64,000 nucleotides of DNA from Wolbachia endosymbiont (group B) of Parapoynx stratiotata (GTDB lineage Bacteria; Pseudomonadota; Alphaproteobacteria; Rickettsiales; Anaplasmataceae): contig NZ_OX366335.1 of the NCBI RefSeq assembly GCF_947250635.1, positions 496,001-560,000 on the forward strand, written 5' to 3'. Below the pieces are notes generated by a model. The model worked only from the letters and a program-made list of their open reading frames with translations. It was not told the origin of the DNA and searched no databases. The position numbers and the translations under genes were made by a program. Positions 55,080 to 64,000 of this stretch are shown piece by piece. How positions within the stretch are numbered: the stretch's first letter is position 1; each line of letters begins with the position of its first letter.

Positions 55080-55340
55080 TCATAAGCACCTCTTCTTGAC
55101 TAGCCATAATTCTTGTAACCTATTTTCCTGCTCTGTAAGGCACTCAAATTTCTCTAATTCTGTATTATTATATTCAATGCATCCAAGCTTTGCTGACATC
55201 AATTCAGCTTGCTCCATACACATAAGCTCTAATAATTCTTCATCTTGGTTTGCGTGAAGCATTTTCGCTCGCTCAAGACATTCCGAATTCAATTTCATTC
55301 TAATGGAGTCAATGTCTCTCAAAAAACTTATATTACTCAT
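55080..55340 (-). CDS. Small hypothetical protein (86 residues)
   Basis: Starts at ATG 55340 behind AGAGGA. It is helical and charged, with three or four Met/Cys-bearing helices (LNSECLERAKMLHANQDEEL; LMCMEQAELMSAKLG). A repeating pattern of acidic plus Leu residues suggests a coiled coil. No domain recognised. It stands alone between the ankyrin gene and the MITE. Confidence 0.5.
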   Translation of the reverse strand: MSNISFLRDIDSIRMKLNSECLERAKMLHANQDEELLELMCMEQAELMSAKLGCIEYNNTELEKFECLTEQENRLQELWLVKKRCL

Positions 55341-55514
55341 ATAGTCCTCTATTTGAAAAAAGCAAGTTATACAATAAAGTGTAATAGTTTAGACTTAATC
55401 TGACAAGCGTGAATTATCTGACAGAAAAATCGACGAAGTCAAAAGAAAAAAGCACAAGCTCCTCCAAGACCAGCTCCACCTAGAGACCAATTACGTAATA
55501 ATTTATTACGTTCT
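55341..55514. other. Short intergenic region with a palindrome
   Basis: ACGTAATAATTTATTACGT (55493-55511) is a near-perfect palindrome directly beside the MITE end. No gene is seen. Confidence 0.4.
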
Positions 55515-55735
55515 GGGAGTGTTAAATAAACTGTGTCAAATCGCATTTTTAGTTCAACTCGATTTTTAACCTACCAGGAAAAAAGATATCAAGTTGGATG
55601 ATAAGATATTTGTTTCTAATTCTTTATAGTCTACCAAACCGGTAGTTGTGTTTGCTTGACTCATTGTCAAACCTCCATTTTTTTATCAATTTATTACTTT
55701 ACTTCTCGGTTTGACACAGTTTATTTAACACTCCC
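55515..55735. mobile_element. 221-bp MITE derived from a sister IS256-family element
   Basis: Perfect 26-bp terminal inverted repeats begin GGGAGTGTTAAATAAACTGT. One end retains the last codons of a transposase (LKIELN-like) and the other its first codons (MSQANTTTGLVDYKELETNI), with the centre deleted. The ends differ from the 1337-bp element (GGGAACGTTC), so the parent is another, related element. No 8-bp target duplication is seen. Confidence 0.8.
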
Positions 55736-55743
55736 GACAAGTT

Positions 55744-56121
55744 CTAATCATTAATGTTATACACGTTCTTTTCTTTTTCTATTCTCTCTTGTTCTTCAAT
55801 ACAATACATAGCAAGCGGATTAGCTTTAAGTCTTTCGACTCCTATTTCTTCTCCCGTTCCATCGCAGTAACCATAAATGCCTAATTTTATTTTTTCCAAC
55901 GCCTCCTTAATTTTTTCTTTTCTATCTTTTCGGCGCTTAATTAATTCTCCATTTTCACTATCAGAATAAATACTACTATCTTCTAGATCTTGTTTCTCCA
56001 GTTCAGAGAGTATTGATTTTAACTTTAAGCTAAAGTATTCCAGTTGTTTTACGTTCATATATTCTTCATTTTCTGAAGGAACGTAATCTTCCGGTAACTT
56101 TATTTTTATTAATTTTTCCAT
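55744..56121 (-). CDS. dksA: DksA/TraR-family RNA polymerase-binding regulator
   Basis: A 125-residue DksA-type protein with the N-terminal coiled coil and the C-terminal zinc-finger-like segment (YGYCDGTGEEIGVERLKANP, then YCIEEQERIE). Two of the four classical Cys positions are replaced (T and E), a pattern typical of alphaproteobacterial DksA, so it is not a defect. DksA acts in the secondary channel of RNA polymerase with ppGpp. Monocistronic here. Confidence 0.85.
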   Translation of the reverse strand: MEKLIKIKLPEDYVPSENEEYMNVKQLEYFSLKLKSILSELEKQDLEDSSIYSDSENGELIKRRKDRKEKIKEALEKIKLGIYGYCDGTGEEIGVERLKANPLAMYCIEEQERIEKEKNVYNIND

Positions 56122-56229
56122 AGCATTATCAATAAAATATATTAAAACTTATATAACTTATAAACAAAAAAAATTATACTACCCTCAAAGTAAACACTAT
56201 AATTTATAATAAACATTTAAAATCCTGGT

Positions 56230-56877
56230 ATGATTAGTTCGGTAAAAAAATTAGTAATAAATGATAATAATCTTACTTATATAGTATGTATTTTTATTAT
56301 AATGTTAAGTTTATCTTCATATACACTTGAAAACAACAGTAAACAAGAAGTCATATTAACATTAACATGGATATGTGCTACATTTGTTTTGCAGATCTCT
56401 ACAAATAATTTATTTACATCTGATTATCATGATGGAATATTAGAGCAAATCTTTGTACAGCCACTCTCTTCTAGGCTGATAGTTGCTTATAAAATCTTCG
56501 CTCACTGGTTGTTATTTGGGTTACCGATTTCAGTGATTTCTTTCATGTTCAGCTTTGCAATTCTAGGCAATAATATTGAACATTCAATAGCAGTTGGAGT
56601 GTCTTTATTATTTAATACGCTGATAATCATTAATATTTCAGCTACTGGAAATGCATTGATGATTGGTCGAAATAACTTAGCATCAGGAGTGTCGCAAATT
56701 CTTGTTTTGCCAATGATAATGCCAACTTTTGTATATTTCAAATTGCTAACTCAATTTGAAAATTTATCCTTGAATATTTATACACTACTAATCACCATCT
56801 TAGTTTTTGTCATTTTAATTGTTAACAGCACTATAACTACTCACATAGCATTAAAATTTGCTGTGGAGCAGGATTGA
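56230..56877 (+). CDS. ccmB: Heme exporter protein CcmB
   Basis: A 215-residue membrane protein with about six hydrophobic segments, matching CcmB, the permease partner of CcmA in cytochrome c maturation. Conserved segment: DYHDGILEQIFVQPLSSRL, followed by AYKIFAHWLLFGLPI. Length is normal. The other ccm genes are not adjacent, as is common in Rickettsiales. Confidence 0.87.
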   Translation: MISSVKKLVINDNNLTYIVCIFIIMLSLSSYTLENNSKQEVILTLTWICATFVLQISTNNLFTSDYHDGILEQIFVQPLSSRLIVAYKIFAHWLLFGLPISVISFMFSFAILGNNIEHSIAVGVSLLFNTLIIINISATGNALMIGRNNLASGVSQILVLPMIMPTFVYFKLLTQFENLSLNIYTLLITILVFVILIVNSTITTHIALKFAVEQD

Positions 56878-56944
56878 AAAAACTTACTAGTTATTTACTT
56901 GTATCTGCTTAGTTAAGGGTGTTAACTTAAGTAGAGATGGAGAC

Positions 56945-57030
56945 ATTAGACTTCTTGCATGAATTGAAGAGTTACAGAGTGTGAAACCATTATTGGATTT
57001 CAGACTGGCTGGTTATGCAAGAAATCTAAT
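56945..57030. repeat. Palindromic repeat between ccmB and the aldolase gene
   Basis: ATTAGACTTCTTGCAT (56945-56960) pairs with ATGCAAGAAATCTAAT (57015-57030) with one mismatch. It lies between convergent genes and could form a bidirectional terminator. Confidence 0.5.
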
Positions 57031-57053
57031 ATCTATCGAAGAGTCAGAAACTT

Positions 57054-57764
57054 TTATAACTTACCTTTAATCAACCTAACCCATGCGTGCCAATCTCTCT
57101 CACCAAGATTGCTTTCGAAAGACAGAAGATCCTTTACGGCTTTTGAGCAAATTTCTTCACTTGGAATTGACAACTCCCTATTCATTGCTAGCGTCAGGCA
57201 TTGAGTTTTACAAGCTTGTTCTAAGTGATACGTATAAAACATTGCTTCTTGTATAGTCTGACCACATGTTATAGATCCATGATTGCGCATTAACATCACA
57301 AAATTTTCTTTCAAATCAGCTATTAATCTTTTTCCTTCTGTATCATCAAGTGCCAGGGAATTATAATCATGGTAAGATACCTTATTATAAAAGTGCAGCG
57401 CCCACTGACTTATTGGGAATAATCCATCCTTGAGAGAAGAAACTGCTACAATAGAAGGTGTATGTAGATGAAAAATTGCTTGAATATCTTTCCTTGCTTG
57501 ATAAATGAAGCCATGGATTACATAGCCAGTTTTATTATATTGATATTCTTTGCCTTCAATTATATTCCCATCAAACGATACTTTCATCAATGAACTTTCA
57601 TCTACTTCATAAAAACGTATACCAAACGGATAAACATAAAATGACTTTTTATCTTCAGAACGTACAGAGAGATGAGTATACGTATGATCATCTAATTTAA
57701 GATAAGATAAAATTTGATAGGCGTTAACTAGGTCTCTTTTCAACTCACTATTTGTTAATAACAT
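57054..57764 (-). CDS. Class II aldolase/adducin family protein
   Basis: A 236-residue protein with the zinc-binding HxH motif ([13 protein letters not shown]), the downstream RNHGSITCG and a later His in YHLEQACK. Class II aldolases act on sugar phosphates such as fuculose-1-phosphate, but the substrate cannot be read from sequence, and similar stand-alone genes in Rickettsiales are of unknown role. It is convergent with ccmB. Confidence 0.8.
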   Translation of the reverse strand: MLLTNSELKRDLVNAYQILSYLKLDDHTYTHLSVRSEDKKSFYVYPFGIRFYEVDESSLMKVSFDGNIIEGKEYQYNKTGYVIHGFIYQARKDIQAIFHLHTPSIVAVSSLKDGLFPISQWALHFYNKVSYHDYNSLALDDTEGKRLIADLKENFVMLMRNHGSITCGQTIQEAMFYTYHLEQACKTQCLTLAMNRELSIPSEEICSKAVKDLLSFESNLGERDWHAWVRLIKGKL

Positions 57765-57999
57765 AGCTCTTGACTAAAATTTTCTAAAGATTTATACGTA
57801 AAAAAAAGTTTATTACAAACTAAAAGGTGAACCTACGTTAAAATACTAAGCACTTTTACTTGCCTTAGGTGATTAGAGTTTACATTTCTAGATTACATAG
57901 TATTTTAACTATAAAAGCGACTTTTTATGTAATATTTCATATGTTTTAAAGCCTTGTTTTTATGTTATTATAATTGTAGGTTTTAATATTAAAAATAAT

Positions 58000-58584
58000 A
58001 TGATAAACGTTGACATAAAAAAACAGCTAACAAAATTTTTCATATATATCACTGGTCTTCCAGGAAGTGGTAAACTTTCTACAGCAATAGTATTATCTAG
58101 TATGATAAATGCAGTAATTGTAAGTGGACTTGAATATAATCAAACTTCCAAAGAAGCTCGAGATAGAATATATAACACTACACATGTTATGTTTCAGGCA
58201 ATAGAAGCCTATCCTATTGACTCAAAAAATTATATATTTGTTGATGAATTAATTAAAAATAATGATTACAACATAAGAATATATAACTCAGTAGTAGAAC
58301 TTAGTAAAAAAATGAGCACAAAAATCCTCCCTATAGTACTTAGGTGCAATCCATTGATATTACAAGAGCGTACTATATCAAAAAAGCAAAGAAAAAATAG
58401 GAAGGTTACTAATATAAATAGTATTAAATTTAGGGAGGAAGATTTATTTGTACCACAAAATGCTATAGAGGTAGAAAATTCAAATATGAGTATAAAAGAA
58501 GTAGCAGAAGAAATAGTAAGTCAGATGTACAAACTTGGCCAAATTAATAGTGTTTACGCAATAGGCAACGATTTCATATACTGA
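58000..58584 (+). CDS. P-loop NTPase of unknown function
   Basis: A 194-residue protein with a Walker A motif near the N-terminus ([19 protein letters not shown]) and a hydrophobic Asp-bearing strand ([12 protein letters not shown]) suggesting Walker B. It resembles small nucleotide or sugar kinases in fold but has no clear family signature. Its 3' end overlaps tsaB by 31 bp on the other strand. Confidence 0.6.
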   Translation: MINVDIKKQLTKFFIYITGLPGSGKLSTAIVLSSMINAVIVSGLEYNQTSKEARDRIYNTTHVMFQAIEAYPIDSKNYIFVDELIKNNDYNIRIYNSVVELSKKMSTKILPIVLRCNPLILQERTISKKQRKNRKVTNINSIKFREEDLFVPQNAIEVENSNMSIKEVAEEIVSQMYKLGQINSVYAIGNDFIY

Positions 58585-59159
58585 GGCTCATTTAAATATA
58601 GAGCCTCAACTCCATTTAATTTTTGTTTATTTTTTAGTCTATAACGGACTAATAGCCCTGCATGGCTAGCATCCAACTTTGGTAAACTGCAATCCATATA
58701 TGTAATGCAGTGCGTTTCAGGCTGGAGTTCACTTACTACAGCAGGATTTGATAGCGGTAACAAATTGAAATCAAATAACTGCGTATAAAACTTTTGATCA
58801 TCTTCGATTATAGCTTTAATATTTTTTTTGCTATTTGTACAAAGTAGCGATATTGCATATGCTTGAGCTTCCAGGGCACTAACCCCATATAACGGCTTAT
58901 TTGTAGCAAGATTTATACCTTGTGCAGTTGATATACCAACTCTGATTCCAGTAAAACTTCCTGGTCCAACTATCACTGCTAAATGGTCTATTTTATCGTA
59001 GCTGTAATTATGCTTATCAAACAAAGTATTCAGTATTTGAAAAAATGATTCTGCATGGCTATTGTTTGCAGAATTGCGTTCTACAAAACAATTACCATCG
59101 TAATCAATTACTGCTATTGAACTACCAGCACCTACAGTATTAATTGCTAGAATGGACAT
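58554..59159 (-). CDS. tsaB: tRNA threonylcarbamoyladenosine biosynthesis protein TsaB
   Basis: 201 residues from ATG 59159, which overlaps the stop of the symporter gene (TGATG). ASKHA-type N-terminus [19 protein letters not shown], and the family motif [18 protein letters not shown]. TsaB pairs with TsaD in making t6A37 in tRNAs. Translational coupling to the symporter is suggested by the one-base overlap. Confidence 0.88.
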   Translation of the reverse strand: MSILAINTVGAGSSIAVIDYDGNCFVERNSANNSHAESFFQILNTLFDKHNYSYDKIDHLAVIVGPGSFTGIRVGISTAQGINLATNKPLYGVSALEAQAYAISLLCTNSKKNIKAIIEDDQKFYTQLFDFNLLPLSNPAVVSELQPETHCITYMDCSLPKLDASHAGLLVRYRLKNKQKLNGVEALYLNEPQYMKSLPIA

Positions 59160-60289
59160 CACTTAAGCTTATCATAGAGCTTTGTAAACATCATAGTGAA
59201 CGCACCGTTACCCATAACATTTGCTGAAGTTATTATTGGGTCAAATACTATATACAATGCTGTAATTAATGAAAGCATCTCTGGAGAGAATTTAAGATAC
59301 TTCTCAAGAACAGGCAACATTACCATAATTCCTCCCGCTGGAACTGCAACAATAGCAAATTTAAATAACAGAAAGTAGAGAAGGAAAGTCACATAGTCTG
59401 TTGCAGACAATGCACCACCAAAAGTCATTATCATTGATAGTATTATAATAAAAAAGCAATCACCTACTAAATGAAAGCTAGCAGTTATTGGCACAACAGA
59501 CGATGCTATATCATGCTGCTTTACATTTTTTTTGCTTCCTTCAAGAGTAAGCGGCATAGCTGCATTACTAGACATTGTGCTCATTGCAGTAATAAATGCT
59601 GGTATCATATTACCTATACTAGCTATCCAGCTTGTGATCTTGAACGAATTTGCTGCTCCATATAAGAGAAAAACATAAAGGTAAGTTGCAGATGATATAA
59701 TAATAAAAATTATTGAGTAATCCTTAAATATTATGGGTAAAACCTGATCATGTTCCATTTTTAAAGCAAGACCAAGTACAAACATTGGAATAATTGGCGT
59801 CAAAAATGTCTTCAAAATAAAGAGAGTTAAATCTAACATTTTGTTCGAGAGCTCTTTGCTTTTTTTTGGTAATATTGTGGACACTAATATGCTTAACACA
59901 AATCCACAAGCAAGGGCATAAAAATTAGAAAGCAATGCAGGTATCCTAAATGACCATAAAGGAACAATTGTTTCTTCATATGTTATATCTTGTATTGAAT
60001 AAGTGTTTTGTGTGATGAAATGCCCAACAGAATAAGCTATTAAACTTGAAGCTAGATTCGACAAGAAAATCGTTATAATAAGTAACAATATAAACTTTAT
60101 AGCCGACTGCTTAAGATTGTTAACACTACTAAAGATTAATGCAAAAACAATAAAAGGCATTATAAATAGTAAGATCTCTTTTATACTAAGGCTTATTGAA
60201 TACAAGAAGGTTTTCACTTCCATTGGAACTAGATGACCAAAAAATACAACCGAAGTGATAACAGCAAGTAAGGTTAGTAATTGTAACAT
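59159..60289 (-). CDS. Dicarboxylate/amino acid:cation symporter (DAACS family)
   Basis: 376 residues with about eight membrane segments. The serine-rich re-entrant motif ([20 protein letters not shown]) is the DAACS/SLC1 signature. It would import dicarboxylates or acidic amino acids such as glutamate with Na+ or H+, a central carbon source for Wolbachia. It is slightly short for the family. Upstream of and overlapping tsaB. Confidence 0.85.
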   Translation of the reverse strand: MLQLLTLLAVITSVVFFGHLVPMEVKTFLYSISLSIKEILLFIMPFIVFALIFSSVNNLKQSAIKFILLLIITIFLSNLASSLIAYSVGHFITQNTYSIQDITYEETIVPLWSFRIPALLSNFYALACGFVLSILVSTILPKKSKELSNKMLDLTLFILKTFLTPIIPMFVLGLALKMEHDQVLPIIFKDYSIIFIIISSATYLYVFLLYGAANSFKITSWIASIGNMIPAFITAMSTMSSNAAMPLTLEGSKKNVKQHDIASSVVPITASFHLVGDCFFIIILSMIMTFGGALSATDYVTFLLYFLLFKFAIVAVPAGGIMVMLPVLEKYLKFSPEMLSLITALYIVFDPIITSANVMGNGAFTMMFTKLYDKLK

Positions 60290-60396
60290 ATTCTAATATA
60301 GCGATATCCTATGGAAATACATATGATAAATTAGCTGCTAAGTAAAGTAAAACTGCCTAAAATATTTGCATTACCTTCTAGTACTTGAATGAGATT

Positions 60397-61563
60397 TCAA
60401 GTTACAACGTTTCCACAAAGTATATAATTAACATCCACACCTTTGGTCAAGTTCCATTCACGCTTTATTACATTATATTCCATACCAGCCATGTTTTGCA
60501 GTATTACGTTGTTTTCCCTTAGATGATTTGCAATTTCTGATGGCTTGAGAAATTTATTCCAATTATGTGTGCCTTTTGGCAGCCAGTTTAATATGTACTC
60601 TGCGCCGACTATTGCAAGACAGAAGGATTTAATAGTTCTATTTATCGTCGATATAAAAATTAGCCCTTCTGGCTTCAACAGCTCTATTGCTTTTTTCATG
60701 AAAAACTCTAAATTATCGACATGTTCAACCACTTCCATCAACAAAACCACGTCATACTTCTTGTCATTGCTTAGCTCTTCAATGCTAGTGTGTGTGTATT
60801 CTATATTTAACCCTACTTTCTTCGCATGCGACTGTGCCACTTTTATGTTTTCCTCACATACATCTATTCCTGCAACGCTAATACCAATACGCGCCATTGA
60901 CTCTGACAAAATGCCACCACCACAACCAACATCGAGCAATGATAGTTCTTTTAAATCGCATTTTTTTAATTCTTTTATTTTCTCAACGATGTATGATACT
61001 CTCACAGGATTCATCATGTGCAATGGCTTGAATTTGCCATTCTCATTCCACCATTCACCTGCTATTTTAGCGAATTTTGATATTTCATCTTCGTTATAAG
61101 TTTTTGTGGTTTTTTTCTTGCTAATATTGCTAAGTTTATCAAGGCGTTCTTTATGTCTACTTTCTTTTGAAAATTCTGTTTCGAGGAATTGTTTGACTAT
61201 GTCTTTTGCTAATCCACTCGCAGTAAACCCTGCACCAAGACAAAGTATATTCGCGTTGCCATGCTCGCGAGCTAATTTTGCGATCTCAACACTATTACAT
61301 AAAGCAGCATAGATTCCTTCAAAACGATTTGCCACAGTACTCATGCCCAAACCTGTACCACAAATTAATATTCCATAATTTGCTTTTTTGTTTGTTATAT
61401 CTTCTACAACTTCAGCAGCATAGTCAGGGTAGTCTACACTCTTTTGTTCAGCAGTGCAGCCACGGTCTATCACTGTATAATCTAAAGTTTCCAAGTAAGC
61501 CTTTATTTCTGATTTTAGTTCATAACCTGCGTGGTCTGAAGCAACTGATATCACATCTGACAT
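60397..61563 (-). CDS. Fused ribose-5-phosphate isomerase B and ubiquinone O-methyltransferase UbiG
   Basis: 388 residues in one frame. Residues 1-145 are RpiB: VASDHAGYELKSEIK, VDYPDYA and the active-site loop GILICGTGLGMSTVANR. After a Lys-rich linker (SNISKKKTTKTYNEDE), residues 160-388 are UbiG: FAKIAGEWWNENGKFKPLHM, the SAM motif LLDVGCGGGILSESMARIG and VVLLMEVVEHV. RpiB acts in the pentose phosphate pathway; UbiG performs both O-methylations of ubiquinone synthesis. Each half has its key motifs, so both activities may be kept. No internal stop or start break is visible. Confidence 0.85.
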   Translation of the reverse strand: MSDVISVASDHAGYELKSEIKAYLETLDYTVIDRGCTAEQKSVDYPDYAAEVVEDITNKKANYGILICGTGLGMSTVANRFEGIYAALCNSVEIAKLAREHGNANILCLGAGFTASGLAKDIVKQFLETEFSKESRHKERLDKLSNISKKKTTKTYNEDEISKFAKIAGEWWNENGKFKPLHMMNPVRVSYIVEKIKELKKCDLKELSLLDVGCGGGILSESMARIGISVAGIDVCEENIKVAQSHAKKVGLNIEYTHTSIEELSNDKKYDVVLLMEVVEHVDNLEFFMKKAIELLKPEGLIFISTINRTIKSFCLAIVGAEYILNWLPKGTHNWNKFLKPSEIANHLRENNVILQNMAGMEYNVIKREWNLTKGVDVNYILCGNVVT

Positions 61564-61708
61564 ATAAGAAATTGCAACTTAAGGGTATTTATATGGGTAA
61601 TTTATTTTGAGCTTTTTGTCAAGCTCTCCTGATCTTTCTGAATAAATTTCGAGTCAGATATGCATAAATTCTATATAATTTTTATCCTACCACTACTAAT
61701 TCGGTAAA

Positions 61709-63442
61709 ATGGATCATATAGATATTATAAAGTCAAAATTATTGTTGTCCGACATAGTAGGAAAAAAAGTTAGGTTAATAAAAAGAGGAGATAGTTTTGT
61801 TGGACTCTGCCCATTTCATAACGAAAAAACTCCATCTTTTTCGGTCAGCAATATTAAGGGTTTATATTATTGTTTCGGTTGCTCAGCTCATGGTGATGTG
61901 TTTGAATTTATTTCACAAACTGAAGGCTTAAGTTTTAAGGAAGCGTTGGAAAAATTGGCATCTGTTGCAGGTGTTGAGTTACCCAAAAACCTCACCTTTG
62001 CTAAAGAAAATGACAAACTGTTTTCAGCACTGAATTTAGCTGCAAGTTGGTTCGCGCAGAAAAATCGAGGTGTTATGGCTTATTTAAGGCAGCGCAAGAT
62101 CTCACTCAAAATCATAGATAAATTTAGAATAGGTTATGCACCAAGCTCTGGCTTGAAGGAATATTTGAACTCCTCTGGTATTAAAGACGAGATTTTGATC
62201 GATGTTGGGTTAATAAATAAGAATTCTCGTGATTATTTCTATGATCGGCTGATATTTCCTATACACAACATCACGGGCAAAGTTATTGGTTTTGGAGGAC
62301 GTGCGCTGAACTCTGAGCAACAGCCGAAGTATTTAAACAGCCCAGAGAATCAGCTCTTTAAGAAAAGAGAAAATTTATATGGATTAAACTTTGCTTTGAG
62401 TGAAATACGCAAAAAACAGCATCTATTTGTTGTTGAAGGATATATGGATGTAATAGCACTACATCAAGCGGGAATTAGCAATACAGTTGCTCCGCTTGGT
62501 ACCGCAATTTCTGCAGAGCAGATAAAAAATCTTTGGAAACTTGCTAAAGAATTTTCTATCTGTATGGATGGCGATAGTGCCGGACGTCATGCTGCTATTC
62601 GAATTGCAGAACTTGTTCTACCGATACTGGAGCCTGGATACACATTGAAGTTCGTGACTTTGCCAAACAATAAGGACCCATACGATATATGCAATGAGCT
62701 AGAATATAAGACAGAAGACGTACTCTCTGCTTTTAACCACTCAACAGAACTGCACTCTGAATATTTATGGCATCACATAATTGGTAGCAATTTGCAAAAT
62801 TATGAAAAATTTGCTCCGGAAAAATATTCAATTCTTGAGCACAAGTTCATGAAATATGTCAATGCTATCGGTAACAGCAGTATTAGAAGGTATTATAGAG
62901 ATTATTTTTACAATAAGGTCAGTGAATTAAGAAGAAACTTTAAAAAGCTGATTTTTAATATCAAAGCAACAAAAGGTGAGTATCTTTACAATAAATCTCC
63001 AGAGCTAATTGAAGCAGAGCAAAATCAGGCCATAATTTTGCGTATAGCCGTAGAATTTCCTGAAATCTTGAACCGTCCTATATTTTTTGAGCAATTTTCT
63101 CATTTCGAATTTACTAATGAGATGAAAAAATTACAACAGTGCGTAATTAATATGGTAACTAGTGAGAGCAACTTTAATAAAGAAATTCTGCTACAGGAGT
63201 CTAGTGTTATAAAGTTTATATTTGAAAAAACTAGCGTACTAAATAGTCAATTAAGTGAGAAGAGATCGGCAGAAACTGTCTGGAATAACATAGTATTACG
63301 GAAAGAATTAAATGTATTACAAGAAGAAAAAATTAAAGCAAGGCTGGGCGGTAATTTTGACTTAGAGGAAAGGCTAATAGAACAAATAAAGCAAATAGAG
63401 GATAGTATACAAGAAATGCAAATGGAATTTATTCAAAAGTAG
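61709..63442 (+). CDS. dnaG: DNA primase DnaG
   Basis: A 577-residue primase. CHC2 zinc ligands are C34, H37, C55 and C58 (LCPFHNEKTPSF; YYCFGC). The TOPRIM core has VVEGYMDVIALHQAG and MDGDSAGRHAA. A C-terminal helicase-binding region follows. It makes RNA primers for chromosome replication. The start ATG follows a clear gap after the rpiB-ubiG gene, from which it is divergent. Confidence 0.93.
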   Translation: MDHIDIIKSKLLLSDIVGKKVRLIKRGDSFVGLCPFHNEKTPSFSVSNIKGLYYCFGCSAHGDVFEFISQTEGLSFKEALEKLASVAGVELPKNLTFAKENDKLFSALNLAASWFAQKNRGVMAYLRQRKISLKIIDKFRIGYAPSSGLKEYLNSSGIKDEILIDVGLINKNSRDYFYDRLIFPIHNITGKVIGFGGRALNSEQQPKYLNSPENQLFKKRENLYGLNFALSEIRKKQHLFVVEGYMDVIALHQAGISNTVAPLGTAISAEQIKNLWKLAKEFSICMDGDSAGRHAAIRIAELVLPILEPGYTLKFVTLPNNKDPYDICNELEYKTEDVLSAFNHSTELHSEYLWHHIIGSNLQNYEKFAPEKYSILEHKFMKYVNAIGNSSIRRYYRDYFYNKVSELRRNFKKLIFNIKATKGEYLYNKSPELIEAEQNQAIILRIAVEFPEILNRPIFFEQFSHFEFTNEMKKLQQCVINMVTSESNFNKEILLQESSVIKFIFEKTSVLNSQLSEKRSAETVWNNIVLRKELNVLQEEKIKARLGGNFDLEERLIEQIKQIEDSIQEMQMEFIQK

Positions 63443-63540
63443 ATGGCTTAAGATGTTCAAAATTATTAGAAAAACACTGTATTAGTAGTTGCTTAAAATA
63501 GCTTATTCTAGTATATTTTCAATTTATTTAATTACGACAA

Positions 63541-64000
63541 GTGTTTGCATTTCTCCCTCTCATTATTTTTTTAACCTTATATCTTGGTAGTGGTACTTAT
63601 TTTTCCTTTATAGGACTTGACAATCCTCTTCATCAAATTTCACCGTTAGTTTGCTTATTACCAGCATTATTTTTTGCTATTCTATTCAATAAAAACAAAA
63701 TTCAGCATAGCGTTGATACTCTTATAAAAGGTATGGGGAATAAAACTACTCTTACCGTGTGTTTGATTTTTCTCCTTGCTGGGGCATTTTCTACTGTTAC
63801 TCAATCGCTTGGTAGTATAAATGTTATTGCTAGCTTAACTATTTGCTTTCTTCCAGCACAATTATTACTTCCTGGAATGTTTTTAATTTCTGCGTTTATT
63901 GCAAGTGCAATAGGCACATCAATCGGAGTTATTGCACTTATAACACCAATAGCTGTGAATCTAGCACAAAATGGAGCTTTTGATTGTGCGGTGGGCGTTG
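63541..64000 (+). CDS. NhaC-type Na+/H+ antiporter, N-terminal part (runs off the window)
   Basis: A frame from the GTG at 63541 runs past the end (153 codons). It is highly hydrophobic with membrane segments such as AFLPLIIFLTLYLGSGTYFS and a family-like segment ISAFIASAIGTSIGVIALIT. This agrees with the NhaC family. No ATG or strong ribosome-binding site is present, so the start is uncertain. Confidence 0.7.
   Translation, partial: MFAFLPLIIFLTLYLGSGTYFSFIGLDNPLHQISPLVCLLPALFFAILFNKNKIQHSVDTLIKGMGNKTTLTVCLIFLLAGAFSTVTQSLGSINVIASLTICFLPAQLLLPGMFLISAFIASAIGTSIGVIALITPIAVNLAQNGAFDCAVGV

Noticed and set aside
55744..56121. DksA missing two of four zinc cysteines as a sign of a broken gene
   Set aside because: Alphaproteobacterial DksA proteins commonly lack these cysteines, and the rest of the protein is intact.
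1..64000. tRNA or rRNA genes
   Set aside because: No cloverleaf-like or rRNA-like sequence was recognised by eye; a dedicated scan was not possible.

Overview
The window is AT-rich DNA from an arthropod-infecting Wolbachia (Rickettsiales). Evidence: two cifA-cifB (cytoplasmic incompatibility factor) modules, ankyrin and leucine-rich-repeat proteins, Rpn-type PD-(D/E)XK proteins, paired HTH regulators, RadC, many insertion sequences, and an alphaproteobacterial core gene set (addA, ispE, znuB, holA, gltX, typA, cca, dksA, ccmB, tsaB, dnaG). The strain cannot be named from the sequence alone.

Layout. (1) 1-14.2 kb is cif module 1: the N-terminus of an LRR protein (minus), cifA1, an intact 3280-codon cifB1 (two PD-(D/E)XK domains, a ULP1-type cysteine protease, a TcdA/TcdB-like hydrophobic region, ankyrin repeats and a latrotoxin-like C-terminus), then an Rpn protein and an HTH regulator truncated by an IS256-family element. 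(2) 14.2-31.6 kb is a block of core genes (addA to cca) bracketed by oppositely oriented IS256-family copies that lack target duplications. (3) 31.6-54.7 kb is cif module 2, an inverted relative of module 1: truncated radC, an HTH gene split by an IS256 copy, Rpn, another IS256 copy, cifB2 (N-terminal OTU protease instead of ULP1) split by an IS110 element, cifA2, a 46-residue tandem-repeat protein, and a frameshifted LRR/ankyrin gene. (4) 55-64 kb is core genome again (dksA, ccmB, class II aldolase, tsaB, dicarboxylate symporter, an rpiB-ubiG fusion, dnaG, start of an NhaC-type antiporter), with a 221-bp MITE.

How the parts work together. Each cif module is a two-gene unit, cifA then cifB in one orientation, with good Shine-Dalgarno sites and a shared promoter-like TTGACA motif upstream. 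The large CifB proteins look like modular, cleavable toxins: an enzyme-bearing N-terminal part, an R-X-K/R-R site, then pore-like, ankyrin and latrotoxin-like parts. Module 1 is intact. Module 2 keeps cifA2, but cifB2 is interrupted.

Most striking points: (a) the IS110 element in cifB2 carries a readable bridge RNA whose four guide segments match both its own ends and this exact insertion site, and removing it with one CT core restores a 3012-residue frame; (b) a nuclear-signal-bearing protein next to cifA2 has 14 repeats that align without gaps to the first half of TAL-effector repeats, with the most variable residues at the position of the base-specifying pair; (c) the two CifB proteins carry different cysteine proteases at different positions; (d) five IS256 copies, one nested inside another, mark past rearrangements.
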